Numbered from the stretch's first letter, positions 45,901 to 55,244 are shown. The stretch is DNA of 64,000 bases from Pseudomonadales bacterium (GCA_028223755.1 JAOIUY010000002.1:124001-188000), one strand, 5' to 3'. The notes: generated by a model from the letters alone, not told the origin. Program-made: numbers and translations.

Positions 45901-46575
45901 ATGAAATTACTAGTACCGATTATATTAAGTGGTGCTTTACTGGGCTGTGCCAGTTCGCCGACGGGGTCTGTTAACAATGGTGCTGAAAGGGATAGAAATA
46001 ACGCCAAAATTGGTGCCATTGTGGGCGCGGTGGCCGGAGCCATTGTTGGTGGTCAGCTTGATGATGATGGCAATCGCGATAAGGGCATGATTATTGGCGC
46101 GTTGGCCGGCGCCGCAACAGGTGCTGGTATTGGTCATTATATGGACAAGCAAGAACAGGAATTCCGTGATGCGCTTGCTGCCGAGCAGCGTCGCTCAGAG
46201 ATTGAGATTGAACGTGTGCGTGAAGACTTGCTCAAGCTGACGTTTGATAACGAAGTCACTTTTGATTTTAATCGTGCTGAAATCAAGCCATCGTTTTCTG
46301 CCAGTCTCGATAAAGTGGCTGATGTGATGCAAAAGTATCAGTCAAAGGGCGAAGTGGTCGGTCATACCGATTCGATCGGCTCCGAAAGTTATAATCAGGC
46401 ATTATCTGAGCGACGAGCCGCCTCGGTCGTATCGTATTTAACGCGTCAGGGTGTGTCGAGTGCGCACTTAAGCTCTTCGGGTCGTGGTGAATATGAACCG
46501 CGTGAATCCAATGTCACTGAGGCTGGGCGTGCGTTAAACCGACGGGTTGAGGTTTTTGTAACGCCAGCACCGTAA
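45901..46575 (+). CDS. OmpA-family lipoprotein (YiaD-like)
   Basis: A 224-aa outer-membrane lipoprotein. The lipobox is LLGC (Cys16), after a short hydrophobic signal. A glycine-zipper stretch (AKIGAIVGAVAGAIVGG, then GMIIGALAGAATGAGIGH) covers residues 35-80, a short coiled coil follows, and the OmpA C-terminal peptidoglycan-binding domain occupies about 115-220 (TFDFNRAEIKPSF, GHTDSIGSESYNQALSERRA). It should tether the outer membrane to peptidoglycan. The start has an AGGAG-like site just upstream. The 318-base upstream gap also holds the divergent SOS boxes, over 240 bases away, so it is probably not SOS-controlled. Confidence 0.93.
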   Translation: MKLLVPIILSGALLGCASSPTGSVNNGAERDRNNAKIGAIVGAVAGAIVGGQLDDDGNRDKGMIIGALAGAATGAGIGHYMDKQEQEFRDALAAEQRRSEIEIERVREDLLKLTFDNEVTFDFNRAEIKPSFSASLDKVADVMQKYQSKGEVVGHTDSIGSESYNQALSERRAASVVSYLTRQGVSSAHLSSSGRGEYEPRESNVTEAGRALNRRVEVFVTPAP

Positions 46576-46607
46576 TCCAGCGCAGTAATATAGCCGCGGC
46601 TAAAGCG

Positions 46608-47252
46608 TCAGTCTAGCGATGGCTGCGGTTGATGAAGCCAGTCATAGAGTGTTTCGCGCGCTTGCTCTAAACCTGCGCCATTGGTGGCAGAAAATAATTG
46701 AGCAGAGATGTGCGGCTGATCTTTGACACTCTTTTCGACTTGAAACAGGGCTTGCATTGCCGGCCCTCGTTTTAGTTTGTCAGCTTTAGTAATCAAGATA
46801 TGGCATTGAATTCGATACTGCTTAACCCAATCGAGCATGACGGTATCAAAGGGCTGCAGTGGGTGGCGAACATCCATAACTAAAACCAGCCCCGTTAGAG
46901 ACGAGCGTTTTTCTAGGTATTGCTCTAAATGCTTTTGCCATTCTAGCTTTTTAGCCAGTGCGACTTTTGCATAGCCATAGCCAGGTAGATCGACTAATCG
47001 TTGCTGATCACGCAGGCCAAAAAAATTGATGAGTTGGGTACGCCCTGGTGTTTTACTGATACGGGCGAGTTTTTTCTGACCACAAATGCGATTGATAGCG
47101 CTGGATTTCCCCGCGTTCGAGCGGCCAGCAAAAGCGACTTCAAAGCCGTGATCGAGAGGGCATTGCGCCAATTTCGCTGCACTTTGGGTAAAAGCTGCTG
47201 ATTGAAAGTATTTTTGTAGTTCAATCTCAGAGGGGCGCGTGTCATCAGTCAT
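46608..47252 (-). CDS. engB: Ribosome-biogenesis GTPase EngB/YsxC
   Basis: Essential GTPase needed for assembly of the 50S subunit. The 214-aa protein has G1 FAGRSNAGKSSAINRI, G3 DLPGYGYAKV, and G4 TKADKL, with switch I TPGRTQLINF. It is divergent from the cytochrome c4-dsbA pair, as in Pseudomonas. The usual neighbour polA is not in the window; the OmpA-type lipoprotein gene converges instead. Confidence 0.97.
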   Translation of the reverse strand: MTDDTRPSEIELQKYFQSAAFTQSAAKLAQCPLDHGFEVAFAGRSNAGKSSAINRICGQKKLARISKTPGRTQLINFFGLRDQQRLVDLPGYGYAKVALAKKLEWQKHLEQYLEKRSSLTGLVLVMDVRHPLQPFDTVMLDWVKQYRIQCHILITKADKLKRGPAMQALFQVEKSVKDQPHISAQLFSATNGAGLEQARETLYDWLHQPQPSLD

Positions 47253-47570
47253 AGTGATTTTTAAATATAGTGGTTATCAAATAGTGTTATTGATTGTGTT
47301 GTAGATAATCGAATAAAAACCATTATACCTATAAGAAGTGGCTTTCTAGATGGCCAGTCTATTGGCAGATTGCCATTTATGGGCGATTGAAGGCGTTTGT
47401 GAGGGTGGATTGCTCAATTGTTTAGCAATATGCACAGCAAAATATCTGGACGCACAAACCGATGTCAATGGTAGAATGCTGGCCGTTTTCAGCAATATGC
47501 CGTCCATAATCGCGTTCGGTATCACGGATTTTTCGATAATCCATCAATGGATCAAATTTTGGAAGATAAA
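47253..47570. other. engB-cytochrome c4 divergent gap, no gene
   Basis: These 318 bases separate two divergent genes and should hold both promoters. A 74-codon open frame (47350-47574) overlaps the start of cytochrome c4 and has no protein-like features. I looked for a Spot 42/ErsA-type small RNA, known beside engB in other genera, but see no terminator hairpin with a T run here. Confidence 0.5.
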
Positions 47571-48188
47571 ATGAAGCACTTTTCTAACGTTTTTCTTGTG
47601 GTCTTACTAGGCCTTTCATTGGCAGGTATGGCGCATGCGGCAGGTAATGCTAATGCGGGTAAGAACAAGGTCGCTAGCTGCGGCGCTTGTCATGGTGCTG
47701 ATGGCAATAGCCAGATACCGTCTAACCCGAAATTAGCCGGACAGGGCGAAAAATATCTTCTCAAGCAGTTAAAAGATGTTCAGCGTGGTGATCGAGAGAT
47801 CGCGATGATGATGGGTCAACTCGATAACTTCAATGACCAAGATTTAGCTGACATTGCTGCTTACTACGCTAGCCAGACTCAAACGCAAGGCGCATCAGAA
47901 GCTAAATGGGTTGAGTTGGGCAAAGAAATTTACCGCAACGGTAATCATGAGCGCGGTATTCCATCATGTACGGGTTGTCATGGCCCTGCAGGTGCGGGCA
48001 ACGCGCCAGCCGGATTCCCAATGATTGCTGGCCAGCATGCCGAGTATATAGCAAGCCAATTGCGTCATTTTTCAGTTGGTAATCGCAATAATGATGGCGA
48101 AGGAAAGGTCATGCGCGGCATAGCGGAACGAATGAATGAGAACGAAATCCAAGCGGTTTCTAGTTACGTGGCAGGTCTTAGACAGTAA
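47571..48188 (+). CDS. Diheme cytochrome c4
   Basis: Periplasmic or membrane-associated diheme electron carrier of about 205 aa, donating electrons mainly to terminal oxidases. The signal peptide is MKHFSNVFLVVLLGLSLAG with cleavage after AHA. Two CxxCH heme sites are present (CGACH at about residue 39 and CTGCH at about 138), one per homologous half, with axial Met candidates in IAMMMGQL and GKVMRGIAERM. ATG 47571 has GGAAG upstream. It is followed by dsbA. Confidence 0.95.
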   Translation: MKHFSNVFLVVLLGLSLAGMAHAAGNANAGKNKVASCGACHGADGNSQIPSNPKLAGQGEKYLLKQLKDVQRGDREIAMMMGQLDNFNDQDLADIAAYYASQTQTQGASEAKWVELGKEIYRNGNHERGIPSCTGCHGPAGAGNAPAGFPMIAGQHAEYIASQLRHFSVGNRNNDGEGKVMRGIAERMNENEIQAVSSYVAGLRQ

Positions 48189-48252
48189 TAGTGAGTCGAT
48201 AGAGCGTTAGATAGATCTGCAGTGGATGAATGTTAAAGGAAGGTAACAAGCA

Positions 48253-48912
48253 ATGAATATAGTACGTCGTATAGCAACGCTTTTATTATTACTGCCGGCA
48301 TTAGTCCTAACTCAATCTGCTTGCGCTGCCGATGCACCGTTAACCGCGAAGTATAAGGCGGGTGAGCATTACGAAGTGCTGTCTAATCCAGCGAGAACAC
48401 TGGATGCTAATAAAATAGAAGTCATGGAAGTTTTTTGGTACGGCTGTTCGCATTGCTATGCTATAGAGCCCTTAATAGCAAAGTGGCAAGAGACGATTGC
48501 CGACGACGTTATCTTTGCTAAAACGCCAGCCGTTTGGCGTGACTTTATGCGTTTTCATGCAAATATCTATTACACCGCCGAGGCATTTAATTTGCCGCGT
48601 GCATTCCACAACGAAATTTTTGCATTGTTAGCGGCAAGCCCAAAACTGACCAATCAAGATAGATTTGCTGAGATTTTTGTTAAGTACGGCGTGAGCAAAG
48701 AAGATTTCGCGAAAAAAGTGAATTCCTTTGGAATAGTAAGTAAGGTTTCACGAGGCGAAAAGCGCGCGCGTAAGAATTATCTTATCCAAGGTACGCCAGA
48801 AATTATCGTTAACGGTAAGTATCGACTGAGCGCTCGAATGGCGGGTAGCCAAGCGGGTATGTTTGATGTGGTGAACTATCTTATTGAGCTTGAGCGAAGC
48901 AATAATAATTAG
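48253..48912 (+). CDS. dsbA: Thiol:disulfide interchange protein DsbA
   Basis: Periplasmic oxidase introducing disulfides into exported proteins. The 219-aa precursor has a signal peptide (IATLLLLLPALVLTQSACAA). The thioredoxin-fold active site is FWYGCSHCYAIEP, with CSHC in place of the common CPHC but as seen in many relatives. The cis-Pro loop is QGTPEIIVNGKY. It lies 64 bases after cytochrome c4 and ends at a strong terminator, so the two probably form one operon. Confidence 0.96.
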   Translation: MNIVRRIATLLLLLPALVLTQSACAADAPLTAKYKAGEHYEVLSNPARTLDANKIEVMEVFWYGCSHCYAIEPLIAKWQETIADDVIFAKTPAVWRDFMRFHANIYYTAEAFNLPRAFHNEIFALLAASPKLTNQDRFAEIFVKYGVSKEDFAKKVNSFGIVSKVSRGEKRARKNYLIQGTPEIIVNGKYRLSARMAGSQAGMFDVVNYLIELERSNNN

Positions 48913-48927
48913 GACTTAAGTCTGACT

Positions 48928-48957
48928 AAAAAACCGCTGCTATCAGCGGTTTTTTTT
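48928..48957 (+). terminator. Intrinsic terminator after dsbA
   Basis: CCGCTG and CAGCGG around a 4-base loop, flanked by six A and eight T residues, 22 bases after the dsbA stop. Confidence 0.95.
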
Positions 48958-49127
48958 GGCTTTTAGATTCTCAAAATACTTCTATACTCTTATTAACGAA
49001 CAGCTTATGCATTAACGAACAGTTTAAGTATTAACAAATAAAGTAAGCAAAAAGATAAAGCGCTGCATGTTTATTGCGCATTGAATATCACCTAATAATA
49101 GCTAATTAAAAATAGAATAAGGTTTTT

Positions 49128-50687
49128 ATGAGCTTTCTTAAGCGAAGTCCCAAGCAAAAAGTGCAGACACTGCAGTCGGTATTAAATAAAAAAGAACAAG
49201 TTTTAGGGCAGTTACGACAATCTTTAGATGATTCTTTGCACCACCTGTCGGTTGCGGCAGAGGGTCAAGATGAGAGCTTAGACTTAGTCATTTACAAGCT
49301 TCGTGACCAAATGCAGAGCAGTGACGGACCGCTTAGCGCCGAACTGATTGCTCAGTTAGCGAACTCAGCCAGTGATATGGCCAAAATTAGGCGTCATCGA
49401 GCCGAGAAACAACTACAAGGTTTTAGCGCCAGTATTGCCCAGTTATTAGCTTTGAATCCTCCTATTGAAGTGAGAAAGCAGCTAGCTAACTTTGTCCGAG
49501 ATACGCGACAGGGTATTAGCAACCCCACCGATCAAGAGCTTTTACCAATTAAGTTTTCTGAGTTACAAGGCTTGGTACTTAAAGGCATCGATGTTGAAAG
49601 CACAGATCAAGAACCTTTGAGTGATGCCTCGCCAGATCCAGCGACGGCGGAAGCCATCGAAGGCATATTGGCCGATATATTGGTGCAGATAAGACCGCTC
49701 GCGGCAACAGAAGGCGCATTAGAGAAGGCGCAGCAATTGCTCAGTGCCGGTTTAGATTGGACCGAATTAGCGGAGTTATTAGAGCAGCTTAGTATTGTTG
49801 TTATTGCCACACTCGATAACGATCAACGCGAATTTGAATTGTTTTTACAAAGTCTCAACGATCAATTGAGCAGTTTATGCGACGGTGTAACTGGCGTAGG
49901 TGATATCACTAAAACTATCTTGGGTGGCAGTGATGCCTTTGATAAGGCAGTGCGTCAAGACATTGAATTATTTGCTAACGGTATTGATAGCGCCAGCTCT
50001 CTTGATACATTAAAAGGCTCGGTTAAATCGCATCTGTCATCGGTTTTTTCTCAATTAGATCAATTTAAACTTGAACGGCTAGAGTTGCAGTTGGAATATG
50101 AAAACGAACTGGACGCCTTAAAAGGACAGGTCCAATCTTTAGAGCGAGAAGCTGCACGAGCACATGCCGAAGTTGAAGTGCAGCAGCGACGAAGCGAGCG
50201 CGATGCACTCACCAAGCTACCTAATCGTGAAGCTTATGAGCGTCGTATAGCGATTGAATTAGAACGTGCGCGTCGTTATGGCTCCAAGTTCTGCCTAGTG
50301 GTTGCTGATGTTGATTACTTTAAACAGGTCAATGATCGGTTTGGACACTTAGCGGGCGATAAGGTATTGAGAGTGTTAGCTAAAACGATGCGGCACCGAC
50401 TGCGACTTGCTGATTTTATTGCGCGTTATGGGGGTGAAGAATTTGTTATTTTACTGCCTGAGACCGATGCGAAAGCCGCTTTGATGTTAATGGATCAGAT
50501 CTGTTTGCAGATTCGTGATTGCCCCTTCCACTTTAAATCAGAGCCCTTAAAAATCACCGTCTCATTAGGTATTGCGCAAGTGGCAGAAGATGATGACGCA
50601 AGAACACTTTTTGCTCGCGCGGATAAAGCCATGTACGAAGCTAAACAGCAAGGGCGCGATCGTTGCTATGTTGCTGCTGATAGCTAG
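49128..50687 (+). CDS. Diguanylate cyclase (GGDEF) with helical N-terminus
   Basis: A 519-aa cytoplasmic protein. The N-terminal 320 residues have no recognised sensor; they are helical and rich in Gln, Leu and Glu. A coiled coil follows (ERLELQLEYENELDALKGQV), then a GGDEF domain at about 360-519. The catalytic motif is RYGGEEF near residue 435, and the allosteric I-site RLAD lies just before it. The substrate region DVDYFKQVNDRFGHLAGD is intact. It should make cyclic di-GMP with product inhibition. Similar long N-termini occur in marine gammaproteobacterial cyclases. A small charged protein gene follows. Confidence 0.93.
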   Translation: MSFLKRSPKQKVQTLQSVLNKKEQVLGQLRQSLDDSLHHLSVAAEGQDESLDLVIYKLRDQMQSSDGPLSAELIAQLANSASDMAKIRRHRAEKQLQGFSASIAQLLALNPPIEVRKQLANFVRDTRQGISNPTDQELLPIKFSELQGLVLKGIDVESTDQEPLSDASPDPATAEAIEGILADILVQIRPLAATEGALEKAQQLLSAGLDWTELAELLEQLSIVVIATLDNDQREFELFLQSLNDQLSSLCDGVTGVGDITKTILGGSDAFDKAVRQDIELFANGIDSASSLDTLKGSVKSHLSSVFSQLDQFKLERLELQLEYENELDALKGQVQSLEREAARAHAEVEVQQRRSERDALTKLPNREAYERRIAIELERARRYGSKFCLVVADVDYFKQVNDRFGHLAGDKVLRVLAKTMRHRLRLADFIARYGGEEFVILLPETDAKAALMLMDQICLQIRDCPFHFKSEPLKITVSLGIAQVAEDDDARTLFARADKAMYEAKQQGRDRCYVAADS

Positions 50688-50851
50688 GCACAACGTTTTT
50701 ACTCAGTGATATTTTATGGGTTAAACAATAGCAAGTCGCCGAATATGGTCTACACTGATAAGCGATTAATAGTCATACATCATGCGCCTTAAAATACGAA
50801 CGCGGCATCAATACAAGCACAAACAAAAAAGACATGTAGGAGTAACAAACC

Positions 50852-51013
50852 ATGGGCGATGAAAAAGAATTAGATTTAAGCCTTTTTGAGCAGCTTGATG
50901 AGGCGTTAGAAGAGCGCGCGACAGGCAGTGACCGCCGAAAGAAAAATGTCGGTGTTGATGATGCCATTGGCGAAGATCGTCGCAAAGGTGATCGCCGCTT
51001 AGATGAAGATTAA
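50852..51013 (+). CDS. Small charged protein with RR motifs
   Basis: A 53-aa frame with a good ribosome binding site (AGGAG, 9 bases before ATG). It starts MGDEKELDLSLFEQLDEALE, an amphipathic acidic helix, and ends with paired Arg-Arg motifs (GSDRRKKN, GEDRRKGDRRLDED). It is highly charged with no hydrophobic segment. It lies 164 bases after the diguanylate cyclase on the same strand. Function is unknown. The even mix of acidic and basic clusters and the ribosome binding site favour a real gene over chance. Confidence 0.65.
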   Translation: MGDEKELDLSLFEQLDEALEERATGSDRRKKNVGVDDAIGEDRRKGDRRLDED

Positions 51014-51485
51014 GTCTTGGTGAGTTTTAATCACACTGGTTAGCTTTTAATAACCCCAGTTAACGCTTAATAACTTTCTATACCCTTCCTTTCTATTTCG
51101 TTTATCCCACTCTATTAAATCCATTGAGTTAGAGTGGGCGATTGTCTCTCTGATCTAATATCAAACAAAACTCCAATCTATCACTAATGACTATATAAAC
51201 TATAGCATCGCCTTATGTGCGCTAAGTGATTGATTTTTTTTGGTTGAATCGGTTTTTATCAATGGAATTTATTTTTGGCTCAATTGGCTATGGCCATGGC
51301 ACGAATCGCCGTATAAGCTGTCAGAAATTTGGTTAAATCAGTAATAATAGAAGCTAAATCACGTCGATAACCCTATGTTATTTTTGATTAATAATTTTTT
51401 TGAGTAATTCACATGGCGATCCATTAGTGCCATCCGTTTTTTTACATCCATTCGGTAAACTGCAAACAAAAGAATTGATAACTTT
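51014..51485. other. Gap upstream of pntAA, no gene
   Basis: 472 bases without a credible gene. One clear feature is a 9-bp hairpin at 51106-51138 (CCCACTCTA and TAGAGTGGG, 15-base loop), not followed by a T run. The remainder is AT-rich and should hold the pnt promoter. A short inverted repeat ATGGC/GCCAT lies about 70 bases upstream of pntAA. Confidence 0.5.
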
Positions 51486-52625
51486 ATGTTAATAGCTATT
51501 CCCAAAGAAACAGTCGAAGGTGAGCAGCGCACAGCGCTAGTTCCAGACTCGGTTAAAAAATTAATTAGTATGGGCGCGCAAGTCAGTATCGAATCTGGCG
51601 CAGGTGTTGGTGCTGGTTTTTCGGACAGTGATTATCAAGCTGCGGGCGCTAGCCTTGCTAGTGATAGAGCAACACTCTTGGGTGCTGCCGACTTAGTGTT
51701 GCGTGTTCGCAAACCTGATTTAGCCGATGTTGAATTACTGAAATCAGGCAGTATTCATGTCAGCTTTCTCGACCCTTTTAACGAGCACACGTTAATTGAT
51801 GCGCTAAAGGCGAAAAATATTAGTGCTATTAGTATGGAAATGATTCCGCGCAGTACCCGTTCCCAAAAAATGGATGCCTTAAGTTCGCAGGCGAATTTAG
51901 CAGGCTATGTCATGGTCATGCAGGCAGCACAGTATTTGCCCTCGATTCTACCAATGATGATGACGCCTGCAGGCACGCTTAAACCGGCCAAGATTTTTGT
52001 GATTGGTGCCGGTGTTGCCGGCCTTCAAGCTATTGCTACGGCCAAGCGATTAGGCGCGCAAGTCACAGCCTTTGATACTCGCTCTGAAGTGGCCGAACAA
52101 GTTCACTCTGTGGGTGCTAAATTTCTTGAAATTGATTTGGGTGAAACCGGCTCAACTAAAGACGGTTATGCAAAAGCATTAACACCTGAGCAGCTTCAAA
52201 TTCAGCGCGATGCACAAAAGGATGTCATTGCCGCCTCTGATGTCGTGATAACGACAGCACAAGTCTTTGGTCGAAAACCGCCGGTGATTGTCCCGCGTGA
52301 ATTTGTTGAAGGCATGAGAGCCGGCAGTGTTGTTATTGATATGGCAGCCGAGACGGGTGGTAATGTTGAAGGCTCAGAGCCTGGTAAAATTGTTGAACTC
52401 AATGGCGTGAAAATTGTTGGTACAGGCAACTGGCCGAATTCTGTTCCGCGTGATGCCTCGCAAATGTACTCCAGTAATTTACTCAGTTTAGTGAGTGAGT
52501 TTTGGGATGCAGAAGCAAAAAAAATGGTATTAGATTTCGAAAACGATTTAATTGGCTGCGTAATTACGCATAACAATGACATTGTTAATGAGACCATTGC
52601 TAATATTCGCTCAGGAGACAAGTAA
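51486..52625 (+). CDS. pntAA: NAD(P) transhydrogenase subunit alpha, part 1
   Basis: NAD(H)-binding domain (dI) of proton-translocating transhydrogenase, which drives NADPH formation with the proton gradient. The 379-aa protein has LIAIPKETVEGEQRTALVP at the start and the dinucleotide fold VIGAGVAGLQAIATAKRLGA at about residue 170. In this organism the alpha subunit is split into two genes, as in alphaproteobacteria and many marine gammaproteobacteria. pntAB follows after 2 bases. Confidence 0.96.
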   Translation: MLIAIPKETVEGEQRTALVPDSVKKLISMGAQVSIESGAGVGAGFSDSDYQAAGASLASDRATLLGAADLVLRVRKPDLADVELLKSGSIHVSFLDPFNEHTLIDALKAKNISAISMEMIPRSTRSQKMDALSSQANLAGYVMVMQAAQYLPSILPMMMTPAGTLKPAKIFVIGAGVAGLQAIATAKRLGAQVTAFDTRSEVAEQVHSVGAKFLEIDLGETGSTKDGYAKALTPEQLQIQRDAQKDVIAASDVVITTAQVFGRKPPVIVPREFVEGMRAGSVVIDMAAETGGNVEGSEPGKIVELNGVKIVGTGNWPNSVPRDASQMYSSNLLSLVSEFWDAEAKKMVLDFENDLIGCVITHNNDIVNETIANIRSGDK

Positions 52626-52627
52626 GC

Positions 52628-52921
52628 ATGGAAATTATATTTCTTATTTTCGTATTTGTTCTCGCCATATTTTTGGGCGTTGAATTAATCAATAAAGTGC
52701 CTTCAACATTACATACGCCATTGATGTCTGGCTCAAACGCCATATCGGGAATCACCTTGCTTGGCGCATTAGTTTCTGCGGGCTCAACCAATAATGAATT
52801 TGCCAGCATATTGGGTGTGTTAGCCGTTGCATTTGCAACCATCAATGTTGTAGGAGGCTATATGGTGACAGACCGTATGCTTGCCATGTTCAAAAAGAAA
52901 GAAAGTGGTGGTAGTAAATGA
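52628..52921 (+). CDS. pntAB: NAD(P) transhydrogenase subunit alpha, part 2
   Basis: A 97-aa membrane subunit (part of dII) with three hydrophobic segments (IIFLIFVFVLAIFLGVELI, IXGITLLGALVSAG type, and VLAVAFATINVVGGYMV). The HTPLMSGSNAISG segment is conserved and contributes to the proton channel. It overlaps the start of pntB by 4 bases (ATGA), consistent with coupled synthesis of the complex. Confidence 0.95.
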   Translation: MEIIFLIFVFVLAIFLGVELINKVPSTLHTPLMSGSNAISGITLLGALVSAGSTNNEFASILGVLAVAFATINVVGGYMVTDRMLAMFKKKESGGSK

Positions 52922-54336
52922 GTATAGGTGAAACGTTAATTAGTATAGATGAAACGTTAATTAATTCGGTTTACGTTATTGCAGCAATTTTATTTATTGT
53001 TGGTTTAAAGTTTTTAGGTTCGCCAGCTACAGCGCGAAAAGGTAATTTTATTTCGGCATCAGGAATGTTGATTGCCGTAGTTTTTACATTGGCAAATCAG
53101 CAAATTCTTAGTTTTGACTTAATTGCTGTTGGTGTTGTTTTTGGTGCGCTAGTGGGAGCCATCGTTTCACGAAAAGTGGCAATGACATCCATGCCAGAAA
53201 TGGTAGCTTTATTTAACGGCTTTGGTGGTCTTGCCAGTTTATTTGTTGGTTGGGCAGCACTATCTGTTGCTCTCACTCAAGCTGTTAGTAGTGGTATAGC
53301 AATTAATAGCTTTAGTCTTGTCACTATTTTCTTATCGATATTAATTGGTGGTTTAACATTTACCGGCTCTCTCTTGGCCTATGGAAAGCTCAGCGAAAAA
53401 ATCTCGGGTCGACCTTTTTTTTATATCGGTCAGCGAGTGGTTAACAGTGGTATTTTAATAGCCGTATTGGTTTGTGCTGGATTATTTTTTCAAGACTCAG
53501 CGAACGAAAACTGGCTGTATTTAGCGGTTGGCTTATCCTTGGTGTTAGGCGTTATGTTTGTGTTGCCTATTGGCGGTGCCGATATGCCAGTCGTTATTTC
53601 TTTATTAAATAGTTTCTCTGGTCTTGCCGCAGCGGCAGCAGGGTTTGCCATTGGCAATATTCTACTTATTGTCGCCGGTTCATTAGTGGGTGCTAGCGGT
53701 CTTATTCTTACTGGCATAATGTGTAAGGCTATGAATCGTTCACTGTCTAATGTTTTATTTTCTGGCTTTGGCACGGTTAAAGTCACTGACGGTCCAGTTA
53801 TAGAGCAGGGCGAAGTGAAGCCCATGTCTGCCGAAGATGCTTACTATGTGCTAGAAGCGGCTTCTAGCGTTGTCGTGATTCCCGGTTATGGTATGGCGGT
53901 TGCTCAGGCACAACATGTCGTTAAAGAGTTACAAGAAATCCTTGAAAAAAATGGTGCCGAAGTGGTTTACGCCATACACCCCGTTGCGGGCCGTATGCCT
54001 GGCCATATGAATGTATTGCTTGCCGAGGCCGATGTTCCCTATGATTTATTGTTAGAGATGGATCAAATTAATCCACGTATAGAAAGTTTTGATGTGGCTA
54101 TTGTTATTGGTGCTAACGATGTAGTTAACCCAGCGGCGCGCGAGGTCGAGTCCAGTCCTATTTATGGCATGCCGGTCATTAATGCTAATCAAGCGAATAC
54201 AGTATTTGTTTTAAAGCGCTCAATGGCGACGGGTTTTGCTGGCATTGATAATCCGTTATTCTTTAAAGAGAATACCCGTATGATATTTGGTGATGCGAAA
54301 GAAACCTTAGGCAACTTAGTAAAATCATTTGATTAA
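52918..54336 (+). CDS. pntB: NAD(P) transhydrogenase subunit beta
   Basis: Membrane channel (dII) plus NADP(H)-binding domain (dIII), 472 aa. The first 260 residues hold about nine membrane segments. The C-terminal domain has VVIPGYGMAVAQAQHVVKEL, HPVAGRMPGHMNVLLAEA and GANDVVNPAA, which contact NADP. The extreme N-terminus contains two copies of a seven-residue unit (SIGETLI, SIDETLI) from a recent DNA duplication. The operon ends at a hairpin terminator. Confidence 0.96.
   Translation: MSIGETLISIDETLINSVYVIAAILFIVGLKFLGSPATARKGNFISASGMLIAVVFTLANQQILSFDLIAVGVVFGALVGAIVSRKVAMTSMPEMVALFNGFGGLASLFVGWAALSVALTQAVSSGIAINSFSLVTIFLSILIGGLTFTGSLLAYGKLSEKISGRPFFYIGQRVVNSGILIAVLVCAGLFFQDSANENWLYLAVGLSLVLGVMFVLPIGGADMPVVISLLNSFSGLAAAAAGFAIGNILLIVAGSLVGASGLILTGIMCKAMNRSLSNVLFSGFGTVKVTDGPVIEQGEVKPMSAEDAYYVLEAASSVVVIPGYGMAVAQAQHVVKELQEILEKNGAEVVYAIHPVAGRMPGHMNVLLAEADVPYDLLLEMDQINPRIESFDVAIVIGANDVVNPAAREVESSPIYGMPVINANQANTVFVLKRSMATGFAGIDNPLFFKENTRMIFGDAKETLGNLVKSFD
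52921..52962 (+). repeat. 21-bp tandem duplication at the pntB start
   Basis: AGTATAGGTGAAACGTTAAT followed by T, and then AGTATAGATGAAACGTTAAT followed by T, are two adjacent 21-base copies with one difference. They add seven codons in frame directly after the pntB start codon. Confidence 0.9.
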
Positions 54337-54350
54337 TATCATCACGCAAT

Positions 54351-54380
54351 AAAAAAGGCGCCATCAGGGCGTCTTTTTTA
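54351..54380. terminator. Bidirectional terminator between pntB and the LysR gene
   Basis: Six A residues, a stem pairing AAGGCGCC with GGGCGTCTT (one wobble) around ATCA, then six T residues. It can serve both converging genes. Confidence 0.8.
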
Positions 54381-54383
54381 TTG

Positions 54384-55244
54384 TCAGTTTAAACTGGATT
54401 GAATATAACCGGCTAACCGTTCGGTGACTTCTGTTACACCTCTTCGCTCATACAACAAGCTAATATCAATACTGCCAAGATCCGGTAGGGAGTTATTTTT
54501 TCCGTAGCGATCAACAATAGCTAAACCTTCGGGTACCGTACTTTCTGCCAAAACCGTAACGCCTAAGCCTTCACGAATAGCCGCTTGTATACCCGATAAA
54601 TCTGGATTGGTATGGATGATTCTCCATGGCTGTTTGATTTTATCGAGTGCGCGCAAGGCTCGCTTGCGATAAAGGCAGCCATCTTGGGCAAGGATTAATG
54701 GCAGCGCTTCTTGGCGATCATAACGATGCTCTTTGCTCCCCACCCATACGAGCCTGTCTGACTTTATCAGTCCTTTGCGGCGTGCCGAGGGCTTGTCATG
54801 TAGAGTGAGAATAAGGTCATATTTAGCGCGCTGAGACTCAGACAATAAATTGCGGCTCAAATCACTGAATACCTCTAATGCAACCATAGGATAGGCTTGA
54901 GAAAAGCGCCCCAAAATTTTTGGCAAAAGCGTGGTCGCGAATTCACTAGGAATGCCTAGCCGTATTTCACCAGCTAATTCTGGCTGAATAAATTGAGTTG
55001 TTAGCTGATCATTCAGTGCCAGTATTTGTTTAGCTGTGTCGTAAATCCGGCTGCCAGATTCAGAGAGTTTTAACTGCTTGTTATAGCGTAAAAAAATCTC
55101 GACATTAAGGGTTTCCTCCAGTTTTTGAATCTGCAGACTCACCGCCGGCTGTGAGCGACCCAGATGATCGGCGGCAGCCGTTACGCCGCCAAGATCAGTG
55201 GTGGCAACAACAGCTCTTAATGCATCCATTGATAAATTTCTCAT
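54384..55244 (-). CDS. LysR-family transcriptional regulator
   Basis: A 286-aa regulator with the LysR helix-turn-helix at residues 5-65 (MDALRAVVATTDLGGVTAAA, GRSQPAVSLQIQKLEETL) and a substrate-binding domain. It is divergent from gcvT with 97 bases between. The N-terminus does not match E. coli GcvA closely, so I do not assign that name, though control of the adjacent gcv genes is possible. Two AT-rich stretches in the gap could bind it. Confidence 0.88.
   Translation of the reverse strand: MRNLSMDALRAVVATTDLGGVTAAADHLGRSQPAVSLQIQKLEETLNVEIFLRYNKQLKLSESGSRIYDTAKQILALNDQLTTQFIQPELAGEIRLGIPSEFATTLLPKILGRFSQAYPMVALEVFSDLSRNLLSESQRAKYDLILTLHDKPSARRKGLIKSDRLVWVGSKEHRYDRQEALPLILAQDGCLYRKRALRALDKIKQPWRIIHTNPDLSGIQAAIREGLGVTVLAESTVPEGLAIVDRYGKNNSLPDLGSIDISLLYERRGVTEVTERLAGYIQSSLN

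Noticed and set aside
47253-47570. Spot 42/ErsA-type small RNA near engB
   Set aside because: No intrinsic terminator with a T run and no recognisable conserved core were found in the gap.
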